Assembly: GCA_013398175.1 (NCBI GenBank)
Contig: VZRZ01003207.1
Location: 16,725-80,724, forward strand
Direction: 5' to 3'
Source of the DNA: Climacteris rufus
Taxonomy: Eukaryota > Chordata > Aves > Passeriformes > Climacteridae
Length of the DNA: 64,000 nucleotides
Shown: piece by piece, positions 1-11,336 of the stretch
How positions within the stretch are numbered: position 1 is the first letter of the stretch
Layout: the number at the start of each line of letters is the position of its first letter
Made by a program: the position numbers and the translations under genes
The notes under the pieces: model-generated
Database searches by the model: none
Told to the model about the DNA's origin: nothing
Seen by the model: only the letters and a program-made list of their open reading frames with translations

Positions 1-1200
1 CCCTCAGACTGTTTAGATTTCTCTCCAGCTTTAAAGAAAATATTTCCAGTAATCCAGATTTCTGGAAAATAACAACAGGCGGGGAGACGCAGACACAAAC
101 GCCGCTGAAGTTTATCCAGAGTTTGAACAATTTATAAACACATTTCCCAGCCTGTTTGTCAGGGCGGGCGGCGAGTGACCCCGGCCCGGCCGGGGGGAGA
201 CACTCGCGTCCTCCATCCCCGCGTTGCTCCGCGCCCCTTTGAGCCGGGAGCCTGCTCAGCCCTCCGCTTAATCGAATTTTAAGTTATTTGATGAATGTTT
301 TTTAGTTACAGAGCGCTCTCCCTGCGCGGGGCGGAGTGACCCCCCTGCAGCCCCGGGTCCCCACGTCGGGGCGCGGCGCCGAGCCCGCAGCGAGCCCGCT
401 GCCTTAAAAGGAGACGGGAGCCCCGGTCCGGGCCGTGCCAGAGCGGGGACACCGCCTGGAACCCGGGCTGGCACCGGCGGGGGAGGTGGGAACGGGTACG
501 GGGATGGGCACGGAGGGGCGCGCTGGGGGATCACGCAAATCCCTCTGTTTAAAAAACTTCCATTTGAGAAAGTGTGTCACATCCCGGCGCGGGCGCGTAA
601 TCCCGGGCTAATGGCATTATCGCCGCCTCATCGCCCTCATGGGATGGGGCCGGGGGCGAGCACCCCCCGCCCGCCGCCACGCGTGACCGCGGCTCGGTTC
701 TGCGGGGATGCGGAGCGGCCGATGCTCCTTGTCGGGACCCCGCCGTCGGTCCTGCTCCCCCTCCCGGGTCCCTTGGTTCTCCCCCGAAGGCTTTATCGGT
801 GTCCATCGGTAACCGGGGTCCCGCGGGCCGCCCGCGTTCCCCCAGCGCAGCCGGTCTCGGGAGGGGCTCGCTCCGCGGCCGCCTCGGCATCCTGCATCAA
901 GGTGCTCCGGCAACGGCGTTATTTGATAAAACGATGCTGCTGGGGTCCCCGCCCCGCTTCCTCTGCCGATTAACAGCGAGGATTTGGGGTCGTTGTTCTG
1001 CGCAGTGCCCGGAGCGGCCGGGACGAGGCCGCCCGGCTCCCGCAGCCCGCGACGCCCTGGCGAAATGGGAAAAGCAGAGGCAGAATCGGAGGTTCTGGCA
1101 GCGGAGCGGAGGGGCCGGGAAAGAAATCCCTGGGGGCTCCATGCCCGGTGCACCCTCCCCGGGGGCCACCCCTCAAACGACCCCGCCTGTACCTGGGCAA
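1..1200. promoter_or_regulatory. CpG island, probable TBX2 upstream promoter region
   Basis: From about 150 to 1200 the sequence is strongly GC-rich and dense in CpG, including CGCG and GGCCGG runs, in contrast to the rest of the window. The first 140 bases are AT-richer and look like a conserved element, with a forkhead-type ATAAACA at 134-140 and an inverted pair TTTCCAG / CTGGAAA at 43-49 and 62-68. Known synteny puts TBX2 just beyond the 3' end of BCAS3 in the same direction, so TBX2 should be transcribed leftward from near or before position 1. No T-box protein segment is encoded here, so the coding sequence is outside the window. Several open frames of 75-180 codons in the island are compositional. 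The island is direct observation; its assignment to TBX2 is inference. Confidence 0.55.
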
Positions 1201-3117
1201 CAAAATCTCTGAGAACAGGGGACGTCCCGGTTCTCTCCTTTCTTAATTTTATTTTTCAAACAGTGCCTGGTGGGTGCAGTCCCCTCTGGTTGCCTCTGGA
1301 AGAGGGAAGGTGCAGGGTAGCCCCCAGCCCCATGAGAGTCCCTCAGCCCTCCTGATCCCCAGTCCCCCGGGGTCCCCAGAACCCCTTTTCTCCCTGTTTG
1401 GGGCCAGGAGTTTGGCAGAAGTTAGAGGATCAAAGGAAGGGTGAGTGAACCGGCCCTGTGTGGGCAGAGCCGACAGGATCTCACATCTCGGCCTGTTTGC
1501 TTCAGACGGGATCTGGGAACATGTCTGGAATCACATCTGAAGCAGGATCTGACGCCGCTGTTCCCACGTCACGTGAGTTGTGGTTTTGGTCTAGGTTTGA
1601 CTTTCAGAATTGCAGAAAATCACTGTCTCGTGTTTATAGGAGAGACCATTTCACTGGCCAGAGAATAAAAGCAGCCAGAATAAACCCTGAGCTGGTCCTG
1701 GGCAGGAATAACACTTTTCATTGCACCTGTCCCTTTCCTGGGTGTTTCGGGACAAATTTGACGATAAACCAGCACTGCACGGAAGGGCCAACTCTCACCA
1801 TCTTTATTGACAACTCCTCCAAACCCCAGCGCTCCTCTGAGCCGCTCTTTGCCAGAGGCAGAGAGGTGGAACACGGCTCTGCAGGCAGGACAGGCTCTTC
1901 CCATCTTCCAGTTCTTGAAACCAGCCTGAAATCTCAAAGTGCTCTCAGGCAAGGCCCCATCACCGCCCTGGATCCAGCACCATTCCCGGGCACCTCTGCA
2001 TTGCACTTAATTTTCTCATTGTCCAGCTTTTTCCTGTAAATGCTGGACTCTTGTGCCGACCATCCTGGGGGATTTGGAGGTCTTGGCATGGGCACAGAGC
2101 GTGCTGGAACCTGCCACCCTCAGGCCTCTCTTCACCCAACCTCCCAGCTCCTCGCCCACACGAGCTCTGCAGTGCTGGCAGATTGCTCTCCAGGGCGTGT
2201 TTTCCATGGATACCTCAACGGAGGCAGCACCAAATAACAAGTAAATAACAGCCCCGACGCCGGGCTGCCGGCACAAAGCAAGCAATTGCCCTTCACGCAG
2301 GTCACTAATCTCTTGACACATGGTCTTTGAGACCTGGGCCACGGGGAGGGAGCCTGAAAGGGAAGAAAAGATAGTGGGGACAATGGCGGGGCCGCCGGCT
2401 GGCTAATAACCCTTCTCCCAGCTTTGTCTGGGTACACTCACAGTCACGCTGGGATCAATTCATCTCTGCAGAGAAAAAACACGCTCCTGTCCCCGCCGTG
2501 GTGCCCGTGAGGGTCCCGACTCACCGGGCTAAGTGCAGAGCTGGAGTTGCTGCAGGTATTAATAGCCCCCATTTTGTAGCCAGCAGTAATTCCCTCCTGT
2601 GTTTTCCCCTCCACGCTGAAAACAAACCCTTCACTTGATCCGTTTGTCCCCTCCAGTTGCCATCTGTCTTCCATCCTTCAAATCTCACCTTAAAAACAGT
2701 GCCTCTTGAGCAAATCCTCCCCGGCAGCCCCGCGTGCCGTCTCGCCCGGCGCAGGCCTGACACTACAAGCGCTCATTGAAGTGGAGGGGATTTGAGAGCG
2801 CACAGGACACGGCGGGATTAAGGCCACAGATTGTGCTGGCCCTGCAGCTCTGCCCGCCTGGGGCTCTGCTGCCTCCCCTCTGCTGCTCCTTTGCACCAGC
2901 GAGGTGGCCGGTGCGTGGGCATCCCCATCCCTGCGCCCTGCAGGGGTGGTGGGATGCAGGGAAGCACCTGAGCCGGCTCCCTGGATACCTCCAGGTCCTT
3001 TCCTCTGCAGATGGAAGCGGGAGAGGTCACGGCCTGTGCCCTGGTGAGGAGGCACGGGGGGTTTCACACGCGGGGCTGCTGTTTGCACAGATGTGGCAGG
3101 TGCTGTCTCACCTCATG
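1201..3117. other. Intergenic stretch, nothing recognised
   Basis: Non-coding sequence between the CpG island and the CATCC repeat. The open frames, such as 193 codons at 1458-2039, have no recognisable domains. No repeat family is evident to me. Confidence 0.5.
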
Positions 3118-3118
3118 G

Positions 3119-3184
3119 CATCCCATCCCATCCCATCCCATCCCATCCCATCCCATCCCATCCCATCCCATCCCATCCCATCCC
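3119..3184. repeat. (CATCC)n pentanucleotide microsatellite
   Basis: About 13 perfect head-to-tail copies of CATCC. The 275-codon open frame at 2776-3603 reads through this array (Ser-His-Pro-Ile repeats) and is not a gene. Confidence 0.98.
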
Positions 3185-6100
3185 GCACCACCCAGAGGCA
3201 GCATCTGCGGGGCGGCGCCGGCCGAGCCGTGAATCACACGCACATCAAAGCCCCAGCAGCCGCTCCGAGAGGACAGTGCCCGTGCAGATGTTCGGCAGCA
3301 GCTTTTCTCAATTACAGAGAGCAGCAGAACTTACCAGAAAACCCAGGGGAAGGAAGGGAAAGAGTCCTCTGGCCACTGGAGGGGTCAGAGCAAAGGGCCC
3401 ACACATCCCCTGAAGCTTCACAGGACAGGTCAGACCAGCACATCATCACTTCCCTCCATTTAAGCCCCAATATTACATCACCCTCCAGTCCTTGCTGTGG
3501 TGGGGGTCACCTGCTCCCATCAAAATCTTGGTCTTCTTCAGGAAAATCCCACCTTGCTGAGCCTCATGGGCATAGAGGAGAGCTCAGACATCACCACATC
3601 TGATCCAAGCAGATGTTTGGTGAGATTCCTCCTGGGAAATACCACCTTCCCCCCCATGATATCAATGAGCGTGTGACCTATGGCAGGGTGACACATGATG
3701 TTTTTTTGGCTGAGCCTGGCAAGGGCAGCCCTGATCCTGCCCAGCTCCCGTGGACACTGTGGACTACCAGGAGCAGGAGTCTCATGATCCAGTCAGTCAC
3801 CCGGGCAGGACAATGGCATCACTCCCACATGACAGATGGACTTTCGCCTTTCGACAGCAAAAAGAGCAAAATTCAATGTACCTTGAGAGGTGGCTGCAAT
3901 GTGGGCACCCCTGTGTGGGAGCAGAGGCCGTGGGATGTGCCTGGTCCTCCCGCTGGGAGTCACGGAGAGGGTGCAGGGCGGGATGGGAAGCAGGGTGCAG
4001 GGCTCTTCACCACGGGCTGCAGGTGCTCTCTCTGGTTTTCTGCTTGAATGAAGCTGCTGGTCTGAACGGGGTTCACAACCCTCAGCCCACAGGAGACCCT
4101 TGCCAAAGTCCTCTCCCAGGGTGGCTCAGCAAGGAAAGCGCTCGCCCGTCGTTCCCACCCTGCCAGGTTCGGCTCATCCCAGGGGCCGGAGAGTTTCCTC
4201 CTCCCTGGGGGATGTGTGCTGCCTCCAGAACACATCAGGGGGTTGTTACAGTGAAAATACAATCGGTTCTCTCCCCATCCTGCTTCCCATGGCCCCACAA
4301 GCTGGCATTTCTCACCCCTCTGGAGAGGGCCTGGGTGGGAGTGGGATTGGTGCCCAGCTGGCATTGCACAGGCAATGGCACCAGCCTTTTATTAATGTCC
4401 TATAATAATAATGTAAATACTCACTGAAAAGTAATTATATCCTATAAAAGAAGCAGCAGCCTGTGGTTTGAGCCAGGACTGGTTCCCAACACTTGTTTTA
4501 AAGAGACGTTTCATGTCTCGTTTATAGATTAGATTTTAACCTGACAACCTTTTAACATTGTATTAAATTAGAAATTAACTTTGTATGACTGCTCACCGTA
4601 TAATTGACCCACTGATAAGCTGAGTGCTAGAAAATATTTCAGATACTTTTCAGACAGCAAAGTTCCCAAGAAAATTCAGAGCCTCCTTCTTGATCTAGAC
4701 CAGGGCTTTGCTATTAATCAGTATTTATGATCAGGTGGCAGGAATGCTTTCTGTGAAAGGAGGGCTGCCAGGCAGCAGCATCCCCGCGCTGTGCCCATCC
4801 CCAGGGATGTGATGGAGGGAAGGAGATGGAGGGGACAGGGGATGCTGCAACCCCCTGACCCTGCTGTCAGTATTTTAGTGTAATTTCCTGCAACAGAAAT
4901 TCCCAAGAAAGGCAGAAATTCAGCCTGGGAACTCACCCACAGATGCACAGCTTCAAATTACATCCGAGCCCAGCGAGGGATGGGGTGGCAATTGCCGGGA
5001 CAGTGTCAATGCCCAGGACTGGCCGTGTGTCCCAAGGGCCGAGGGACAGGTGGCATCTCCCTCTGGCTTTATCCTGCAGTGGGGAGCACCAGTTCCAGCA
5101 CTGGCCCTGCTCCTGGGCACTGGGAGGAACTGGGAGCAGCCAGGGGAGGCAGCGACCCTGCCCTGTCCTGGTGCAGCTCCGGTTGCCCGGTGTCCCGCTG
5201 TGTCCCGCGCTGCGCTTCCAGCAGGGTAAAGACATTTTCTGATATAATTAAAACCTGTCCCCAGCACGTGCTGGAGGCGGGAGCGGAGCGGGAACAAACG
5301 CAGTGACATCAGCCAGAGGAGGGGTGACCCTGCTGCGCTGGAGGACTCCAGCTGAGCCCCAGTTTACCCTTGGCCGCAGTGAATGTTCTGGGGCAGCGTG
5401 AGATGCACCGGCCCCTGTGCCATCCGCGGGGATGGAGGGGATGCTCTGCCCGGCCGTGCGGGGCAGGGACAGGCGAGGGCACCGCTGGAGCCTCTCGTGG
5501 CTTCCCAGTTCTGTTCCCAGCAGCTCTGCCCTACACGTGGGGAGCCGAGAGCTCGGCGAGGAGCTGGGGCAGTCCCCGGGACAGGCGCTGCCGCAAACAA
5601 ATGCTTGTCCCGGTGCTTTGCCATCTGTGAAACAGGCCAAGCAGTGGATTCAATTATTTTTTTCCTAGCACACAAGCCACTAATAATTTATTGCATTAAA
5701 AAAAAAAAAACAACAAAAACCCCGCATCTCCACAACTTTTGTTCCCGTTTTGTCCAATTAAAACTCAGGATTAAAAAAAAGTTTCGTTTTCTTCTTCTGC
5801 AATCACAAAGACCCGATCTCAGCCCCATTGACTCGCTAATTGTAAGCACTCAAATGGTTGGGTTTAAAGTTACACTTAGCAGCTGTGAAACATTAGGGTG
5901 AAGTGATTACAACCTACTGGAGGATACCGAACATTTTTACAATATCTCAGGAGCATAAGGGAAAGACAACAGGAAATGGCGCAAACTTTCCTACCCTGCA
6001 CAGCAACAAGCCAGAGCAAAGGAGTGAGAAAATAAATGTAGAGACGTGGCGCAGACGTGGTTTGGAGCCTCAAAAAATTACTAAGGAAGCCCTGGTGAGA

Positions 6101-7284
6101 GCACCGTGGATTCACCCCCTTGCTTGGGCGGTCAGAGAGGAGGGGAGCAGCGTTCAGGGGTCTCACAGCTGCACTTTGCAGCCAAACTCTGCTCTGGGCT
6201 CTCTGCTGAGGAAGGAGGATGGAGATCCTGGCAGTATTTGGCCCTTGGTCAGTCCTTTGCCTTCTGCCAGCCTTGTTGCCAGCAAATGCTGTGCTAGGTC
6301 TGGGGAAAGCTGCTCAGGGCAGGACAAAGCAGTGTGTGTCCCCTGAGAGGGATGGGGGGCAGGATGGGGTTTGCCTGGGCACAGCCCCACGCTCCACCGG
6401 GGCTCAGCATCACCAGCAAAGCCACCAAACCTGAGCTCCACGTGCTCTGCAAAGCACCAGGAAACACCAGGCCTGGAGGGTTCTACCCAGGCCCTGGACT
6501 GGTTCTGAGAGTTGATTTCATTTGAACTCCAAGCTGTCACATTTGGAGAACCTTTGACTTCCCACTCCTTTTCAAGCAGCCCCACATCCCCCTCCCGTGA
6601 TTTAAGCCCGCTACATGCGTGTGTTTATTACAGAAACCAGGGTAGGATAAGAAAGCAATATTTCATGCTAATTCATGAAATCTGAACTCAACTTTTAATA
6701 GAAGAACCCCACTTTATGCCCAGAGTGATATACAGTCTGCCCTGCTTCAAATGAGACGTTTTGCCTTTTGAACTCAGCAGGAGCCCTCTGCTTACGACTA
6801 CTGGAAACAGTTTAAAAACCTGCAAGTCCCCGTGTCTTTTGGGCTCTTTGGTTTATATCATGGCACAACCTTCTGGCTGGGCTGCCTGTGACTGCCTGCC
6901 AGCTGCTGTGCTTGAAAACCTGGCGTGTCAGAAACTCACCTGGAGAATTTCCACAGAGACGGGAGCCGCTGAAATCCTGCAAAGACCATGAGCCTCTGGT
7001 TATTTTTGCTATAGGTGGGGTTTGGATCAAGTCCTTAGAGTGAAAACCTGATTGTGTTAAAATTCAGGGGCAAACCTCCTTTAGCAGCAGCTTTTAGACT
7101 CATCAAGGAACAGAAATGTTCCCTGGTGCCTGAAAAAGAGTTCTCATACGGCTGCTGAGGCTGAGGAGGAGGAAAGGTGGTGTGGCACAAAAGCACGTGG
7201 CACCCAGCTGAAATGGGGGGTTTTGGGGCCATGGGTGGGAGCAGGAGTGTGCTGTGAGCAAGGAACACAGTGCAGGGATGTGCT
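3185..7284. other. Intergenic stretch with possible conserved AT-rich block
   Basis: No gene seen. Positions 4380-4720 and 5640-6080 are AT-rich with homeodomain-type TAAT cores and look like candidate conserved non-coding DNA. Positions 5698-5711 are a poly(A) run without a recognisable retroposon body. The GC-rich part at 5000-5620 gives long open frames on both strands that I consider compositional. Confidence 0.4.
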
Positions 7285-7446
7285 GAATCAAACCCTATAG
7301 AGTTGTTGATGAATCAGACCCAATAGGGTTATATTTCATCAAACCCTATAGAATTATCATTAAATCAGACCCTACAGACCTTAGAATTAGTGGTAATTCA
7401 GACCCTATGGAGTTATCAATGAATCAGATCCTATACAGTCATCACT
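7285..7446. repeat. Degenerate 26-bp tandem repeat, six copies
   Basis: Units resembling GAATCAGACCCTATAGAGTT begin at about 7285, 7311, 7337, 7362, 7395 and 7421. Five are spaced by 25-26 bp, and the fourth is about 7 bases longer. The units have diverged by point changes, so the array is old. The family is unknown to me. Confidence 0.85.
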
Positions 7447-9189
7447 GCAACACACTCAGTTTTCTCCGGCTCACAGCAGAGCTGGAACTCAGTGCTCATT
7501 CTGCTGGGTCATCTGTGAAAGTATCAAATTAAAGTTAAATTAGCCACCTCATAGCAATGCCTTTTTGTTTTTTTTTTTTTAGGCTCTAGGCTTTCTTAAC
7601 AGTTTGGCTACAGGGCTATCAACAGCAGGGAATTTAGGACATTCTTTTCAATGAACCAGACTGAAAATATTTTGGTACAGCCCCAGTTTGTAGGGTTTTT
7701 TAGAATCTCTCCCCCCCTACTTTAAACAAAACATCCTGATTCAAGGAGCTTCTTGCAGACTGGGAATTTCCACATGGCCATATTGCAGCACTTATAAAAA
7801 GTGATTTAATGCCTGCCAACAACAAATACATTTGCAATGACACCACTGTGTGTTATGTGCTATCCTACTTGGTGTGCTCAGTCAGAACCAGGCAGGCTGT
7901 CCCAGGCAGGAGGGGGAAGAGCTGCCTTCCTTCCTCTGCGAGAACTTTGTCCCTTAGCCCTGCTCCTTGGAAAGCCTGAAAGGAAACAAGCATCACGGTG
8001 ACAACACAATCCCTTCTGTATGTGTTAATCTGGATTTTGTTTGAACTTTTGGAGCTGACCTTGGCTTGAACTGTGTTAAAAACCCTGACTGGTGTGGACT
8101 GACTTGACCCTGCGGTCCCATTTGTCCGCGGTGCCAGTCCTACCCTCAACCCCTTACTTCAAGCCTTTATTTTACAGACAAAAAGGAACATAACATTACA
8201 GCAGATATAGCCAGCGGGCCAGAGCTGCAAGTACTCACTTAGAGGCAAAACTCTCCTCTGATTTCATCCCAAGGAAGTTATTTTTTTGCTTGAGAAAAGA
8301 CTGACTGAAAACCAAGCAAGAAACTGAAATTATTGCTGTAAACTCTCGCTTTTTATTAGTGGTTTCCAAGCCTGAAGAAAACAAAACCTTCTGAGTGGCT
8401 GTGTTACAGTTGAAAACAAAAAAAGACCAAGCCCAAGACTGAACTGGGTGTTTGGTGTTTGAGGATGGAGTAGGAAGAGGGTGGTTGGGTCTGCATCCCT
8501 TGGTGTGGCTGGTTTGAGCTGTAAGAGTGCGAGAAGATTTGTGGGTTTAGACAGTTTCCTCTCCTTGCCATGACTCAAACAGCTTCTATTAAAAACAAGT
8601 AGTGGGAAGGAAATTTCATAAAGCTGACAGTCCCATCTCACTCTGCTGCTAGACACAAGCTGGCTGAGATGTAGGAATTCGTGTGGTTAGGATGTGTGAG
8701 CCCAGGACTGTTTTATCAGCAGTTATGCAGTGTTAGCTTTGACTGTGCACGTTCAGAAGGGTACAGAGGTTCAGGCTGTTCTGCAAAGCCTCTGATCCCT
8801 GATCCTACAACAGAATGGATGGAGGTGAGTGCCTCTGCTTCCAGCACCTGGTCCTTGTCCCACTGAAATCAGTGGGATGAAGAAGCAGGACCCCAACCAA
8901 CACAAGGAGCTGGGCTCAGACACCCCAACAGAGATGGGTGTTGGTTTTCAGGGGAGCCAAGAGGGTGCAAGGCACTCCACCTAAATACCTTGTTTTTAAA
9001 AACCCTGTCCTTGCACACAGGGACAAGGAAGTGGGGAGGCAAATCCATGCTAGACTGGCTACAGAACAGCCACTGATGGCTTTAATTAAAGCCCTCAAGC
9101 CAGTAAATATGCACACAGTCTGGTCCAGGGAGATACACAAAGCCCACAGCCAGCCCAGTAACACTCCATGAACAGTGCCATCTAAGCAG
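7447..9189. other. Intergenic stretch downstream of BCAS3
   Basis: No gene seen. A 9-bp perfect hairpin TCCCACTGA-AA-TCAGTGGGA at 8858-8877 resembles the core of ancient amniote palindromic repeats (CCCAYTGAARTCARTGGG). Otherwise nothing I can name. Confidence 0.4.
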
Positions 9190-9915
9190 TTTCTTGTTTA
9201 ACTTAGATTTATTCAATGACACATGCATTTCTGGACAGATATCTGAGTTCCAATGAACAACTTGTATAACCAAAGATGAGAAATCCATGACTGCAGTTAG
9301 TCAATTAAGTACGTTTCTAAAATACATGACTAGAAGAAAACCGGAGCAACAGAGAGAATTCTTCCAAAGAACAAAAAGAAACATTTCCATTTGTAATACT
9401 CCTGGCATCGATGAGGATCAAGAGGGGAAGAAGGGCAGCAAGGAGACGCGACGAGGAAGGAATAACATGATCAACCCTGTCCACAGAAAGTCCTCCAGTT
9501 TCCAGTCTCTCCAGTTCATCCCCGAACGCTCGGCACCTTCACCAACGGCGAGAGCTCCTCTGAGTTATGGAGATTCACCTCCCAGCACGAAAAAAAGCGG
9601 AGAACGGTTGTGAAACCATGTGCTTGACCCAAAATGGCTTTGAAATTTCTCCTCACCCAACCTCTTCCTGAAGACAGTGAGAAAAGAAGCCGCAGAGCTA
9701 TCAGGATTGAAGATGGAGCCTCTTCGTATTGCACAGGAACACAGAGTCAAGATTTCGTTGAGGATGTTTCAGGAAGGTTTCAGAGTCCTCAGTACTCATC
9801 AGGGTAAGGAGAACCGTCCCGCGCGGGGAGCTGGCAGGTGACAGACACAGCGGGATGGTTTGGGCGGGGAGGCAGCTCCTTACCCTGCCGGGATGTCTCC
9901 TGGATGGGCGGCTCC
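9190..9915 (-). other. BCAS3: BCAS3 3' UTR (predicted)
   Basis: Sequence between the TAA stop and the first good poly(A) signal on the minus strand, about 725 bases. The signal AATAAA is at 9213-9208, and the sequence beyond it becomes G/T-rich, as expected downstream of a cleavage site, so the end near 9190 is an estimate. The opposite strand has a 108-codon open frame at 9287-9613, but it resembles no family I know and is best seen as chance. Longer alternative 3' ends cannot be excluded. Confidence 0.6.
9208..9213 (-). terminator. BCAS3: Poly(A) signal AATAAA of BCAS3
   Basis: Canonical hexamer on the minus strand (TTTATT on the plus strand), about 700 bases past the stop codon. G/T-rich sequence follows at about 9110-9185. 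It is the only canonical hexamer I noticed between the stop and this point. Confidence 0.6.
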
Positions 9916-10064
9916 TTAGGGGAATCCCGTGGGGAACAGGCTGAGGGGCTGGTTCTCGTTGGTCGGCAGGGGAGACCGGTAGCCGTCGAAGTTGCGGGGG
10001 ATGCTGCCGCTGGTGGAACCAGAGCTGTTACTGAGCGTCTCTATGCTTCCCTCTCGCTGAAGCT
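9916..10064 (-). CDS. BCAS3: BCAS3 terminal coding exon (C-terminus and stop)
   Basis: This is the last coding exon of BCAS3 (Rudhira), a WD40-like, cytoskeleton- and phagophore-associated protein of about 900 residues involved in cell migration and autophagy. On the minus strand a strong acceptor (pyrimidine tract then TTGCAG) precedes AGCTTCAG at 10064, and the frame runs 48 full codons to TAA at 9918-9916. The segment is Ser/Thr/Pro-rich, with the readable pieces SIETLSNSSGSTSGS, IPRNFDGYRSPLP and the end FPTGFP. This agrees with the vertebrate BCAS3 C-terminus as I know it. The exon enters in phase 1: the two bases AG complete a Glu codon whose first base is the final G of the exon at 30453-30620, giving GSGT-E-LQREG across the junction. 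The segment is probably disordered and outside the beta-propeller. Identification rests on recalled family sequence, not on a search. Confidence 0.93.
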
Positions 10065-11020
10065 CTGCAAGGGAGAGAGAGCAGGTCCTGGTTAGCGTTT
10101 GGGATAAGCCCACAGTGCCATCAGACAGATGCTTTACTGACAAAGCCCGTTGTTGTAGCACTGCTCTAACATTCACTCCTCATCCTTCTGTTCTGGGCTG
10201 TTTTGGGAATCGCTCCCGAGGTGTGCCAGCTCCTGGTTCTACTTCTCTGCTGGGCTCACAGTTCAGCTGAGCCAGACAGACACTTTATCTGCTGCCCAGC
10301 AGAGCAATCCCTTCCCCGGGGTCGAGGCTGCTGACTCAGGACATGTCAGGACTCGACAGTGGGGATCTCACTGTTGAACTGAGCAGAGTGTGAAGGGGAT
10401 GGTGGCAAATGATGTAAAATCTTCCCTCCCAGTGATGCTGGGAAGGGGGATTGGCAGAGTGCGCACCAGCAGTGCATAACCACTGCCATTCTCCACCTTG
10501 GGAACACCAGGGACTTTCCACAGCCCTTTATCCTGCCCAAATGGACATAAATAACTCTGCTTTTTCAAGTCAAAGGGAAAATATCCCCTTTCCTCAGCTG
10601 TGCCTCAAAGCAAAAGAAAAAGCAGCCGGGCTGTGGCTCTGCCTCTCCAGGTCACACCCACCCAGACATCTCCCCTCTCTGACCTCCCAAAGCCTTTAGT
10701 GCTCCCTAATCTCCAAGGACGAGGATTTCTGTGTGTGCAGAGCATCGTTTCCAGCCGTGGCCTCTCTGAGCCACTTGAACCCCGCAGTTGACTCGGTGGC
10801 CACGTGCAGCATCCCCCTGGCAGCACTCAGCAGTGGCATGCAGCAGGGACATTAGGCAGAGCCCCAGGGGTGGCACAGAATCCTCCCCCAGACAGGGCTG
10901 ACAGGACACAAGAAATATTCTGGTGAGTTGGTACACACGGCCCCGAGCGCAACTTCTGTCTGGGCTGGAAGGGAATGGGAGCTTTGGGCAAATTCCTCTG
11001 CTGCCACGGGGGAAAGAGGA

Positions 11021-11336
11021 CCTGAAGGGGCTACATGAGAGCTGGAGAAGGATTTATATAAGGGGATGGAGTGACAGGACAAGGAGGAATGGCTTTGAAT
11101 TGAAAAAGAGGAGGATGGGATATTGGGAAGAAATCCTTCCCTGTGAGGGGGTGAGACACTGGCACAGGTTGCCCAGAGAAGCTGTGGCTGCCCCATCCCT
11201 GGAAGTGTTCAAGGCCAGGTTGGATGGGGTTTGGAGCAACCTGGGATGGTGGAAAGTGTCCCTGCCCATGACAGGGGGTGGCATGAGATGGGCTTGAAGG
11301 TCCCTTCCAACCCAAACCTTTCTGTGGTTCTATATA
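11021..11336 (+). mobile_element. CR1 LINE 3' fragment
   Basis: Sense-orientation 3' end of the chicken-repeat-1 family: the block leading to AATGGCTTTGAATTGAAAAA, then the hallmark CACTGGCACAGGTTGCCCAG and the GGAAGTGTTCAAGGCCAGGT block. It finishes in the degenerate tail TTTCTGTGGTTCTATATA. It is about 315 bp, 5'-truncated as most CR1 copies are, with no intact ORF2. Confidence 0.93.

Noticed and set aside
617..1153. 178-codon minus-strand open frame in the CpG island
   Set aside because: Stop codons are rare in GC-rich DNA; all frames are open here and the peptide (Pro/Arg/Gly-rich) matches no family, including T-box proteins.
1458..2039. 193-codon plus-strand open frame
   Set aside because: No recognisable domain and no supporting splice or promoter signal.
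2776..3603. 275-codon plus-strand open frame, the longest in the window
   Set aside because: It runs through the CATCC microsatellite and has no domain; overlapping frames are also open.
5698..5711. Poly(A) run as the tail of a processed retrogene
   Set aside because: No gene-like body or target-site duplication seen upstream.
9287..9613. 108-codon plus-strand open frame opposite the BCAS3 3' UTR
   Set aside because: Lys/Arg-rich but no family resemblance; it is antisense to the predicted UTR and probably chance, though UTR conservation may keep it open.
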